NCBI GenBank assembly: GCA_934675585.1
Contig: CAKUQY010000039.1
Span: forward strand, 1-12,451
Length of the DNA stretch: 12,451 bases
Direction: 5' to 3'
DNA from: an uncultured Opitutales bacterium
GTDB taxonomy: Bacteria > Verrucomicrobiota > Verrucomicrobiia > Opitutales > UBA953
The first letter of the stretch is position 1; every line of letters begins with the position of its first letter. Below the pieces are notes generated by a model. That model worked only from the letters and a program-made list of their open reading frames with translations, was not told where the DNA came from and ran no database searches. The position numbers and the translations under genes are program-made. Positions 1 to 6,738 of the stretch are shown here, piece after piece.

Positions 1-177
1 TTTTTCTCAAATAAATTCAAAAACTTTTTCTTTTTTGCAAAATTTACGTGCGCTCTTTTGTGAAAAATCCCTCAAATCCATCAGCGGCCGCCCGAAAAAA
101 CCTCCCGAAATCGCCCCAAAACAACTCATTTTCCCATTTTATCCCGCATAAATCCTAACCACAAACAAAAATTGGGA
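1..177. repeat. 177-bp direct repeat, copy 1 (window edge)
   Basis: Positions 1-177 match 12145-12321 without gaps at a constant offset of 12144. I see only three substitutions: an S/F codon change, an E/K codon change and a silent CCA/CCC, which is about 98% identity. The match covers the 3' end of an ORF plus 26 bp after its stop codon, and ends at TTGGGA. The sequences diverge immediately after that (TTAGACTG here, CGTATTTC in the other copy). The left limit is unknown because the window begins inside the repeat. Confidence 0.95.
2..151 (+). CDS. 3' end of an unrecognised repeated ORF (partial)
   Basis: This frame is open from the window edge to a TAA at 149-151 and would encode the last 49 residues of a protein. 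It parallels the C-terminus of the ORF at 11831-12295 with only two amino-acid differences. The end is rich in Lys and Pro (GRPKKPPEIAPKQ) and finishes IFPFYPA. I recognise no family. Near-identity of the downstream non-coding bases shows that the whole segment was duplicated, not just a conserved domain. It could equally be a repeat that happens to be open in this frame. Confidence 0.3.
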   Translation, partial: FSQINSKTFSFLQNLRALFCEKSLKSISGRPKKPPEIAPKQLIFPFYPA

Positions 178-270
178 TTAGACTGATTCTCGGGAACGGA
201 AATGTTGATTCCCAAAATGGATTTTAAGTTGTAGTTATAGTTTTATCCCGCGTTCCCGTAAATTTTAAAA

Positions 271-299
271 TTGAACGTTCCTGTGGGAAGTGTGATAAT
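271..299 (+). promoter_or_regulatory. Probable promoter of typA-sufE
   Basis: A -35-like TTGAAC (271-276) is followed by a 17-bp spacer and a -10-like GATAAT (294-299) preceded by TGT, an extended -10 arrangement. The predicted transcript start, near 306, would leave only about 6 nt before the ATG at 312. A similar layout occurs at 2599-2627 and 8574-8602, which supports a common housekeeping-sigma consensus here. Confidence 0.45.
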
Positions 300-311
300 A
301 GGTAATTAATT

Positions 312-2114
312 ATGTCAGAAATTCGCAATATTGCAATTATCGCTCACGTTGACCATGGTAAAACGACCTTGGTTGATAAGATTATCAAGCAGTCGAAGAT
401 GCTGCGCGACAATCAAGAAATGCAGGAACGTTTCTTAGACTCAAATGATCTTGAGCGGGAACGCGGCATTACTATTCTATCGAAAAATATTTCGATTCAA
501 TACAAAGGTGTAAAAATTAATGTAATTGATACGCCTGGTCACTCGGATTTTGGTGGGCAAGTGGAGCGCGTTTTGAATTTGACAGATGGCGTTGTTTTGT
601 TGGTGGATGCGGCGGAAGGTCCAATGCCACAAACGCGTTTTGTGCTCGAAAAAGCGCTTGCGCTTGGTAAAAAACCAATTGTGATGATTAACAAAATCGA
701 CAAACCCGATTCGCGCGTGGAAGAAGTCGTGAATGCGGTTTTTGATTTGTTTGTCGAATTAAATGCAAATGACGACCAATTGGATTTCCCGATTTTGTAC
801 GCATCGGGACGCAACGGTTGGGTGGTTACCGATTTAGAAAATGAGCCGCGCACATCGATTATTCCGCTGTTGGATGCGATTTTAAAATACGTTCCCGCGC
901 CAAAAATCGTTGAGGGGCCTGTGCAATTGCAAGTTTCGACGCTTGATTATTCGGATTATGTGGGACGTATTGGTATCGGTCGCGTGGCTCGCGGGAACTT
1001 GAATTTGACAACGCCTATTTGCGTGATCGACCGTGACGGCAAGCGCCGCAATGCGCAAATTAAACAATTGTTTACCTTTGAAGGGCTTGAGCGCAAGTCT
1101 TACGAAAGTGTTGAGTGTGGCGACATTTGCGGCGTTGTTGGCATTGAAGATATTTATGTTTCGGACACGATTACGGACGCGGAACAACCCGAGGCGCTCC
1201 CGCCAATTGCGATTGACGAGCCGACTGTTTCGATGGTTTTTCGCGTGAACGATTCGCCATTTTTTGGTAAAGATGGTAAGTTTGTTACCGCGCGGCACAT
1301 TCGCAATCGTTTGTTTAAAGAAGCTGAAAGTGATGTCGCATTGCGCGTGAGCGAAGCTGGGAACGGCGGCGAAATGTTCGAAGTCGCAGGGCGTGGCGTT
1401 TTGCATATTTCAATTCTTATTGAAACGATGCGCCGCGAAGGATTTGAGCTTGCCGTTTCGCGTCCCCGCGTGATTACCAAAGAAATCGACGGACAACTTT
1501 ATGACCCGATGGAAGTGTTGACGATTGACACGCCAGAGGAATTTGCAGGGAACGTGATTACGCTCGTTGGGCAACGTCGCGGCGAGATGATTCACATGGA
1601 AAGTCGTGGGAACAGACAATTGATTGAATTTTCGATTCCGACGCGCGGGATCATTGGTTTGCGTTCGAAGGTGCTGACGGCATCGGCGGGCGAAGCGACT
1701 GTAGCGCATCGTTTTGATAAATATGCCCCGTTTAAAGGTGAGATTCCGTCGCGCATTACGGGATCGATGGTTTCGATTGGCGAGGGCAAAGCGGTGGCGT
1801 ATGCGATCGACGGTTTGCAATTGCGCGGAACGTTTTTTATTGACCCAGGTGAAGAAACTTACGAAGGTATGGTGGTTGGCGAACATTGCAAGGATAATGA
1901 TTTGCCAGTTAATTTGCAAAAAGGTAAAGAACTTACGAATATGCGCGCGGCAGGTTCTGATCGCAAAATGAAAATTGCTCCCGCGACGCATTTATCGCTT
2001 GAGCAAGCGATTGAATACATTGCCGACGATGAATTGGTGGAAGTTACGCCGCACTTTTTACGTTTGCGCAAAGTCAATCTTAACGGCAGTCGTAAAATTA
2101 GTAAAAAAGTTTAA
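312..2114 (+). CDS. typA: Ribosome-associated translational GTPase TypA/BipA
   Basis: TypA (BipA) is an elongation-factor-like GTPase that binds the ribosome and supports 50S assembly and stress or low-temperature growth. The GTP-binding motifs are clear: AHVDHGKTT at residues 11-19 (P-loop), ERERGITI (switch I), DTPGHSDF from residue 73 and NKID at 127-130. EF-G-like domains II, III and V follow, then the TypA-specific C-terminal domain (LVGQRRGEM, PTRGIIGLRS, NMRAAGSD). The length of 600 residues is about normal for the family (roughly 600-615). The ATG at 312 gives the canonical MSEIRNIAIIAH start. There is no Shine-Dalgarno sequence, only a weak AGG. sufE follows after 6 bp, so the two are probably co-transcribed. 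Copies of the iterated motif lie at 455, 890, 1359 and 1548. Confidence 0.97.
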   Translation: MSEIRNIAIIAHVDHGKTTLVDKIIKQSKMLRDNQEMQERFLDSNDLERERGITILSKNISIQYKGVKINVIDTPGHSDFGGQVERVLNLTDGVVLLVDAAEGPMPQTRFVLEKALALGKKPIVMINKIDKPDSRVEEVVNAVFDLFVELNANDDQLDFPILYASGRNGWVVTDLENEPRTSIIPLLDAILKYVPAPKIVEGPVQLQVSTLDYSDYVGRIGIGRVARGNLNLTTPICVIDRDGKRRNAQIKQLFTFEGLERKSYESVECGDICGVVGIEDIYVSDTITDAEQPEALPPIAIDEPTVSMVFRVNDSPFFGKDGKFVTARHIRNRLFKEAESDVALRVSEAGNGGEMFEVAGRGVLHISILIETMRREGFELAVSRPRVITKEIDGQLYDPMEVLTIDTPEEFAGNVITLVGQRRGEMIHMESRGNRQLIEFSIPTRGIIGLRSKVLTASAGEATVAHRFDKYAPFKGEIPSRITGSMVSIGEGKAVAYAIDGLQLRGTFFIDPGEETYEGMVVGEHCKDNDLPVNLQKGKELTNMRAAGSDRKMKIAPATHLSLEQAIEYIADDELVEVTPHFLRLRKVNLNGSRKISKKV

Positions 2115-2120
2115 AATATT

Positions 2121-2534
2121 ATGACTTTAAAGGAAAAACACGATAGCATTTTGGCAGAATTGACGCCGCTCGAAGACCCGCAAGAACGCTTTCAATACAT
2201 TATTGATTGCGCAAAAGAAGCGCCAGAGTTTTCAGCAGAGCAACGTTGTGAGGAAAAATTAGTGCAAGGTTGCACCTCGCAATTGTGGCTTGAAAAAAGT
2301 TTTGACGGGAACGTTTGCCATTTTACTTGCGATGCAGATGCGATTATTGCGAAAGGCATTGCGTTGTTGATTTGTAATTATTTTGATGGCGCAAAACCTG
2401 AAGAAATTATCAATGACGATGTTAATTTTTTGGCGAGTGTTGGCATCGATCAGCATCTTTCGCCCAATCGACGCAACGGTTTGGGCAATCTCGTAAAAAA
2501 TATTCACGCGTTCGCACAAAGTTGCTTGAAATAA
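2121..2534 (+). CDS. sufE: SufE family cysteine desulfuration protein
   Basis: SufE accepts persulfide sulfur from a cysteine desulfurase (SufS or CsdA) and passes it to the Fe-S cluster scaffold in the cytoplasm. The family signature VQGCTSQLWL places the acceptor cysteine at residue 51, the same position as in E. coli SufE. It is followed by the conserved D-A-D-A-I-I-A-K-G-I segment, the acidic EEIINDDV region and the C-terminal LSPNRRNGLGNLVKNI motif. The 137-residue length is normal. It lies 6 bp behind typA with no terminator between them, so it is probably the second gene of that transcript. No sufS or sufBCD is in the window, so its partner enzyme is encoded elsewhere. No ribosome binding site is visible. 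Confidence 0.93.
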   Translation: MTLKEKHDSILAELTPLEDPQERFQYIIDCAKEAPEFSAEQRCEEKLVQGCTSQLWLEKSFDGNVCHFTCDADAIIAKGIALLICNYFDGAKPEEIINDDVNFLASVGIDQHLSPNRRNGLGNLVKNIHAFAQSCLK

Positions 2535-2540
2535 ATTTGG

Positions 2541-2577
2541 CGTTCCCGCGAAAACGAATTAAAAAACGCGTTCCCGC
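2541..2577. repeat. Two tandem copies of the iterated motif, sufE-nahK gap
   Basis: CGTTCCCGC occurs at 2541-2549 and again at 2569-2577, both in minus orientation and 28 bp apart, each followed by G. The pair is in direct, not inverted, orientation, so it does not form the hairpin seen at the other gene ends. No T-tract terminator is evident between sufE and nahK. Confidence 0.85.
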
Positions 2578-2598
2578 GGATAAAAATTTAATTAAAAA

Positions 2599-2627
2599 TT
2601 GCAATTTTTTGTAAGAGAGTAGATAAT
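2599..2627 (+). promoter_or_regulatory. Probable promoter of nahK
   Basis: TTGCAA (2599-2604), a 17-bp spacer and GATAAT (2622-2627) resemble a housekeeping-sigma promoter. The start site would fall near 2634, giving a leader of about 20 nt before the ATG at 2654. The same -35 hexamer and spacing occur ahead of the tRNA-Val gene. Confidence 0.45.
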
Positions 2628-2653
2628 TAAAACGTTAACCCTATTCATTTATC

Positions 2654-3763
2654 ATGGCTTCAGAAAAAAAATACAACGTAAAATCAATTGCATCGCAATT
2701 TGCTATTTATGGCGATTTTGTCGATGCGTTCCCGTATGGCAGTGGACACATTAACGACACATTTTGCGCGGTTTACGACCAAGGCGCAACGCGTGTGCGC
2801 TACATTATTCAACGCGCGAATACCAACATCTTCAAAGATCCAGAAGGTTTGATGACGAACGTGGCGCGCATTTGTGATCACTCGATTGCAAAATTGCAAG
2901 AAGCGAATGCGCCAGATGCTTCACGCCGTTCATTGTCGATGATCCCAACGCGCTATGGCAAAAAATGGCATGTTGATGCGGAAGGCAATTATTGGCGTTG
3001 TTATATTTTTATTGAACGCGCTCGCGGTTATGATGTGATTGAAACGACAGAACAAGCGTTCCAAGCAGCACGCGCATTTGGTAATTTTCAAAAATTGCTC
3101 GTTGATATTCCGGGTGAACGTTTGACGGAAACGATTCCAAACTTTCACAACACGCGCCAACGTTTTGAAAATTTCCAAAAATCGCTTGCTGCAGATAAAT
3201 TGAATCGTGCGGCGGGTATTAAAAAGGAGATTGAATTTTTGCTTGCTCGAGAGGCAGATTGTTCGATTGTGCTTGATGCGATGGCAAAAGGTGAAATCCC
3301 AGAACGTATTGCTCACCAAGATACAAAATTGAATAACGTACTTATTGACGATTACACCGCAGAAGGTATTTGTGTGATCGACCTCGACACTTCGATGCCT
3401 GGTTCGGTGCTTTACGATTTTGGCGACATGGTGCGCACTTCGACTTCGCCTGCAAAAGAAGACGAACAAGATGTTTCAAAAGTTGCTATGCAATTCAAAT
3501 ATTTTGAAGCGCTCGCGAAGGGCTACATTAGCTCGGCAGGCGAATTCTTGAACGCAAAAGAACGCGAATTGCTCCCATTCTCGGGCAAATTGTTGACGCT
3601 TGAATGCGGTATGCGTTTCTTGACGGACTATCTCGACGGCGATGTGTATTTCAAAACGCACTATGAAGATCACAATCTCGTTCGCGCGCATACACAATTC
3701 CGCCTCGTTGAATGTATCGAAGAGCAAATGGATGCGATGAATAAACTTGTTGCGTCGCTCTAA
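2654..3763 (+). CDS. nahK: N-acetylhexosamine 1-kinase (NahK-like phosphotransferase)
   Basis: NahK phosphorylates the anomeric position of GlcNAc or GalNAc with ATP, the entry step for host-derived amino sugars in the bifidobacterial lacto-N-biose/galacto-N-biose pathway. The 369-residue product follows Bifidobacterium NahK closely as I remember it. Shared features are GSGHINDTF near the N-terminus, YIIQRANTNIF, LTETIPNFHNT, the catalytic-loop HQDTKLNN at 221-228, the metal-binding VIDLDTSMPGS at 241-251 followed by DFGDMVR, and LECGMRFLTDYLDGD near the C-terminus. The fold is the aminoglycoside-phosphotransferase/choline-kinase type, and the protein is cytoplasmic. It has its own promoter and terminator and lies next to a sialidase gene, which fits mucin-glycan salvage. 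Only one copy of the iterated motif (2727) falls in it. The kinase family is certain; the exact sugar specificity is inferred. Confidence 0.87.
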   Translation: MASEKKYNVKSIASQFAIYGDFVDAFPYGSGHINDTFCAVYDQGATRVRYIIQRANTNIFKDPEGLMTNVARICDHSIAKLQEANAPDASRRSLSMIPTRYGKKWHVDAEGNYWRCYIFIERARGYDVIETTEQAFQAARAFGNFQKLLVDIPGERLTETIPNFHNTRQRFENFQKSLAADKLNRAAGIKKEIEFLLAREADCSIVLDAMAKGEIPERIAHQDTKLNNVLIDDYTAEGICVIDLDTSMPGSVLYDFGDMVRTSTSPAKEDEQDVSKVAMQFKYFEALAKGYISSAGEFLNAKERELLPFSGKLLTLECGMRFLTDYLDGDVYFKTHYEDHNLVRAHTQFRLVECIEEQMDAMNKLVASL

Positions 3764-3775
3764 TTTTTGAATGTA

Positions 3776-3815
3776 AAAAAGTCCGTTTCCGTGAGTTTTG
3801 CGGGAACGGATTTTT
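3776..3815 (+). terminator. Intrinsic terminator after nahK
   Basis: Arm TCCGTTTCCG (3782-3791) pairs with CGGGAACGGA (3801-3810) across a 9-nt loop, with one G-T wobble. A-run 3776-3780 can extend the stem with T-run 3811-3815. The right arm is a plus-orientation copy of the iterated motif (3800-3808), and the left arm is a one-mismatch inverted copy. Confidence 0.85.
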
Positions 3816-3825
3816 GTTTTGTCGG

Positions 3826-3849
3826 CGTTCCCGCGAATGCCGTTCCCGC
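3826..3849. repeat. Two tandem copies of the iterated motif upstream of the sialidase
   Basis: CGTTCCCGC occurs at 3826-3834 and 3841-3849, both minus orientation, 15 bp apart and each followed by G. With the terminator copy at 3800 there are three copies within 50 bp. Confidence 0.85.
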
Positions 3850-3890
3850 GTCATAAAATTTTACTCTCGCAAAAATGTTCTCAATATTTT

Positions 3891-3914
3891 TTAATAGTAT
3901 GAGTTAACTATTAA
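3891..3914. promoter_or_regulatory. Operator-like inverted repeat upstream of the sialidase gene
   Basis: TTAATAGT (3891-3898) and ACTATTAA (3907-3914) are perfect 8-bp inverted arms separated by 8 bp, ending 13 bp before the sialidase start codon. An inverted repeat of this size and position would suit a dimeric transcriptional regulator, or a weak hairpin in the 5' leader. I found no convincing -35/-10 pair for this gene, so the promoter position is unknown. Confidence 0.35.
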
Positions 3915-3927
3915 ATCCCCTTGTATT

Positions 3928-5505
3928 ATGAATATTAAAAAATTAGCATTGTCTTCAATTTGTTTTGCAGCGTTATCCATGAGTGCTTGGGCTGCAAATG
4001 TAAAACCAGTTATTGATGTTTGGCCTGCAATGGTGCGTCTTGAATACAACCCAATTTTGCAATTAGATGTGAGTTCAGATTCAGAGTTGTTGCGCGAAAT
4101 TCAACTTGATTTTACGGGAACGACTAATTTAAAAAATATTAAGGAAGTGTCTATTTTTGTGGGCGGCGATGTTGCAAAACCTGGTAAAAATTTCGGGTCC
4201 GCCAATGTTCGCGCGGGAAAAGTAAATATCAAAGGCACCATGGGTTTGGCAAATTCGGACAAAATTTTTGTGAGTGTGAAATTGGCGGACAAAGTGGCTT
4301 CGCTCAACGATACGATTACGCTTGCGGTCCCGCAAGTAAAAATCGGCAAATCAACGATTAAAGTTCCCCAAGCAAAAGTGACGCAACGCATTGGCTACAC
4401 TGTGGCGAAACCTGGAGATTTGGGTTCAAAAAATTATCGTATTCCCGCAATTGTCCAAACTAAAAAAGGAACGCTCGTGGCGACATTTGATATTCGTTAT
4501 AATCACGCGGGCGACTTGCCTGCAAACATTGATGTTGGCGTAACACGCTCGACGGATGGTGGCAAAACTTGGACAGACATTGAATCGGTGATGACTTCCA
4601 AAGGAATGGAAGTGACGAAGGGCGTGGGCGATCCAGGAATTCTTTACGATGTGAATAATGATATAGTTTGGATTGCGGGACTTTGGGCACCACAATCGGG
4701 GCATCCCATTTGGGCGAGTGTTGCGGGAACGACTTCGCCGAAAAATTGCGGTCAAATGCTCTTGATTAAATCGAAAAATGACGGTAAAACATGGAGCAAG
4801 CCGATTAACATCACAGAATCGGTCAAACGTCTTGGCGATTCCGACACGAAAAATTGGGGCTTGCTTTTCCAAGGTCCAGGTGCGGGCATTTGTATGTCTG
4901 ACGGTACGCTGGTGTTTCCGTCGCAAGTTTGGATGCGCAACAAAGACAATACCAAAACTGAAGGAGAGGGCGCAAGTCAAGGCGTGCTCGTTTATTCGAA
5001 AGACGGTGGCAAAACTTGGACTTCCACAAAATCCACGCCATTTGGTGGTTCGGAATCGACTTGTTTTGAAAAAGCTAATGGTTCGATTGCGCTCAACACG
5101 CGCACAAATAAAGGTTGGGGACGCACAGGTAGCATTTTGAAAAAAGTTGATGGTAAAACCGAATGGATTGTTGATGAAAATCTCGTGAGCGGTGCTGCGG
5201 GAACGTTGCGTCAGCCAGGTGGATGCCAAGGCGCATTGCTCAAAGTCGGCGGAAAAGTTTATTTCTCGAATCCTGATAGCGGAAATGGTCGTCGTGATAT
5301 GACGGTGAAAATGTCGTCGAACGAAGGTAAAGCTTGGAATGCCGGCTTGCTTTACGATGCGCGTTCTTGCGCTGGCTATTCAAGTCTTTGCACGCTCGAC
5401 AAAGATCACATCGGCGTGCTTTATGAAGGCGCACCTAACAGCCAAGTAATCAATTTCTTGTCTTTGCCTTATTCTGAAATTGATAAGGCGAAAAAAGCAA
5501 AATAA
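3928..5505 (+). CDS. nanH: Secreted exo-alpha-sialidase (neuraminidase, GH33-type)
   Basis: The enzyme hydrolyses terminal alpha-linked sialic acids from glycoconjugates, probably in the periplasm or outside the cell. A signal peptide with a basic start, hydrophobic core and AWA-A cleavage site spans residues 1-23. Residues about 24-165 form a beta-rich module resembling the N-terminal domain of BNR-repeat neuraminidases. The catalytic propeller begins at YRIP (170-173, first arginine of the triad). Four Asp-boxes follow: STDGGKTW (208), SKNDGKTW (282), SKDGGKTW (357) and a degenerate SSNEGKAW (463). A DIRYN...D segment (188-196), SESTCFE, NTRTNKGWGR, NGRRD and AGYSSL fit the catalytic Asp, Glu, remaining Arg and Tyr regions. 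It follows the nahK terminator. The gene symbol is by functional analogy. Motif copies lie at 4115, 4723 and 5197. Confidence 0.92.
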   Translation: MNIKKLALSSICFAALSMSAWAANVKPVIDVWPAMVRLEYNPILQLDVSSDSELLREIQLDFTGTTNLKNIKEVSIFVGGDVAKPGKNFGSANVRAGKVNIKGTMGLANSDKIFVSVKLADKVASLNDTITLAVPQVKIGKSTIKVPQAKVTQRIGYTVAKPGDLGSKNYRIPAIVQTKKGTLVATFDIRYNHAGDLPANIDVGVTRSTDGGKTWTDIESVMTSKGMEVTKGVGDPGILYDVNNDIVWIAGLWAPQSGHPIWASVAGTTSPKNCGQMLLIKSKNDGKTWSKPINITESVKRLGDSDTKNWGLLFQGPGAGICMSDGTLVFPSQVWMRNKDNTKTEGEGASQGVLVYSKDGGKTWTSTKSTPFGGSESTCFEKANGSIALNTRTNKGWGRTGSILKKVDGKTEWIVDENLVSGAAGTLRQPGGCQGALLKVGGKVYFSNPDSGNGRRDMTVKMSSNEGKAWNAGLLYDARSCAGYSSLCTLDKDHIGVLYEGAPNSQVINFLSLPYSEIDKAKKAK

Positions 5506-5549
5506 ATTATCGCGGGAACACATTCGAAGTTTAATTGTTTTTTTTAACA

Positions 5550-6179
5550 ATGTCTCTCATTGGCTATGTGCTTGACCGAGTTGTACACGGCGAAAAATAT
5601 TGGCGCGTAACTTTGATTACTCGCGAATTTGGCGTTCGTGCATGCTTGGTACGCATTTCTTTGGGGGCAAAAAATAAACAGATTTGCGTTCCTGATTTGT
5701 TTGACGAAGTTGAGATTGTTTTGCCTTCGAGCAAAGCGGGTTTGGCGAGCGATTTAGTGGTCGCAAAAGAATATCGCGTTTTGCAAAAAAGCAAAGGTAT
5801 TTCTCGTGATTATGATGTGTTGATTTATGCGAGCCAGTGGACTTATGTGTTGGCGAAAAATCAATTTTCGGCAGATTTCGCGGGAACGCTTTATGAGCTT
5901 GCAGTGAAAGTTTTGAATGTTTTTTCAGAAAAGCCATTGCCCGCGGCAACATATTTTAAAGGATTGTGGATGCTTGTAAAAATGGCAGGTTATCCCATTA
6001 AAGAAGATTGGTTTGAAAATTTGGCTTACGATGAACGCGAGGCGGCAATGCAGTTGCTGACGACGCCGCTTGAAAGTTTGCAAATGGATGGACGTATGTT
6101 AAAACATATTGTTTCGCGTTTGGAACGTTGGCTAACTTACACGCATCAATTTAGATTTAATGATGGCGCGGGAACGTAA
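5550..6179 (+). CDS. recO: DNA repair protein RecO (probable)
   Basis: RecO works with RecR and RecF to load RecA onto SSB-coated gaps. The N-terminus (MSLIGYVLDRVVHGEKYWRV...) suits the RecO oligonucleotide-binding fold. The LFDEVEIVL, VVAKEYRVLQ and long helical C-terminal half (YFKGLWMLVKMAGYPIKEDW) follow the RecO pattern. It is 209 residues, shorter than the usual 230-250, and has no four-cysteine zinc motif. The frame is open upstream to a TTG at 5535, but that would add a low-complexity MFFLT segment; the ATG at 5550 is preferred. The last three codons before the stop (GCG GGA ACG) are exactly one copy of the iterated motif. Identification rests on overall pattern rather than a diagnostic active site. 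Confidence 0.72.
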   Translation: MSLIGYVLDRVVHGEKYWRVTLITREFGVRACLVRISLGAKNKQICVPDLFDEVEIVLPSSKAGLASDLVVAKEYRVLQKSKGISRDYDVLIYASQWTYVLAKNQFSADFAGTLYELAVKVLNVFSEKPLPAATYFKGLWMLVKMAGYPIKEDWFENLAYDEREAAMQLLTTPLESLQMDGRMLKHIVSRLERWLTYTHQFRFNDGAGT

Positions 6180-6189
6180 TAATTTTGTG

Positions 6190-6711
6190 ATGGAACTCAA
6201 AAAATTTTTAGATCATTCTTTGGTCGAAGCGCATTTAAAAAAAATGTCGGCGCATTTGCAAATGCAATCGCAAGAGCTTGTTTTGGATGTTGTTTTGATG
6301 GAAGGTGCTCGTTATTTTTATGAACATTTGACGGCGCTTGGCGATTGGCAACACGATTGTTTGGAGATGAATGCAAAATCGTATGTTGGCACGCGTTCAA
6401 CGGGAACGGTTTCTGTACTCGAGCTCAACGAAGACATTCGCCATTATAAAACGATCAACATTTTCGATGATCTTTGCGACACAGGTTTAACGCTTTTAAA
6501 AGTGAGTGATTTTTTGCGGGAACGCGCTGGCTCGGGAACGCTTATTAATCTTTACACTTTGTTTAATAAACCCAGTTGCAACAATCTAAAATTGTCGTTC
6601 CCGTCAATCGACGTTCCCGCCAAATTTATTGTGGGCTGCGGTTTAGATTACAATGGCGAATTTCGCGATCTCGACGGTTTGTATGAATTAATATTGAGCA
6701 ACGAAAAATAA
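6190..6711 (+). CDS. hpt: Hypoxanthine phosphoribosyltransferase-like protein
   Basis: This purine-salvage enzyme transfers the phosphoribosyl group of PRPP to hypoxanthine or guanine, giving IMP or GMP. The PRPP-binding loop NIFDDLCDTGLTL corresponds to the family's VEDIIDTGLTL, and the C-terminal VGCGLDYNGEFRDLDGLYEL matches the purine-binding V-G-x-G-L-D-Y...R-x-L signature. An early VVLMEGARYFYEHL segment fits the conserved V-L-x-G-A-x-x-F. I chose the ATG at 6190 (MELKKFL), 10 bp after the recO stop. In-frame ATGs at 6160 and 6163 would overlap recO by about 20 bp and add MMARERNNFV. The canonical Glu of the PRPP loop is Asp here. Motif copies occur at 6401, 6516, 6533, 6596 and 6612, the densest cluster in any gene here. 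Confidence 0.83.
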   Translation: MELKKFLDHSLVEAHLKKMSAHLQMQSQELVLDVVLMEGARYFYEHLTALGDWQHDCLEMNAKSYVGTRSTGTVSVLELNEDIRHYKTINIFDDLCDTGLTLLKVSDFLRERAGSGTLINLYTLFNKPSCNNLKLSFPSIDVPAKFIVGCGLDYNGEFRDLDGLYELILSNEK

Positions 6712-6738
6712 CTTTTTAATTTATTAACTTCTTTTATC

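Noticed and set aside
2535..2653. Intrinsic terminator between sufE and nahK
   Set aside because: The two motif copies are in the same orientation and no stem followed by a T-run could be drawn.
4426..5229. Minus-strand 267-residue ORF opposite the sialidase
   Set aside because: It lies wholly within the sialidase gene, which has clear Asp-boxes and a signal peptide. The antisense translation has no recognisable domain and is a shadow.
6160..6711. Hpt start at ATG 6160 or 6163
   Set aside because: These would overlap recO by about 20 bp and add an N-terminus formed largely by the iterated word. The ATG at 6190 gives a cleaner start just after the recO stop. It remains possible.
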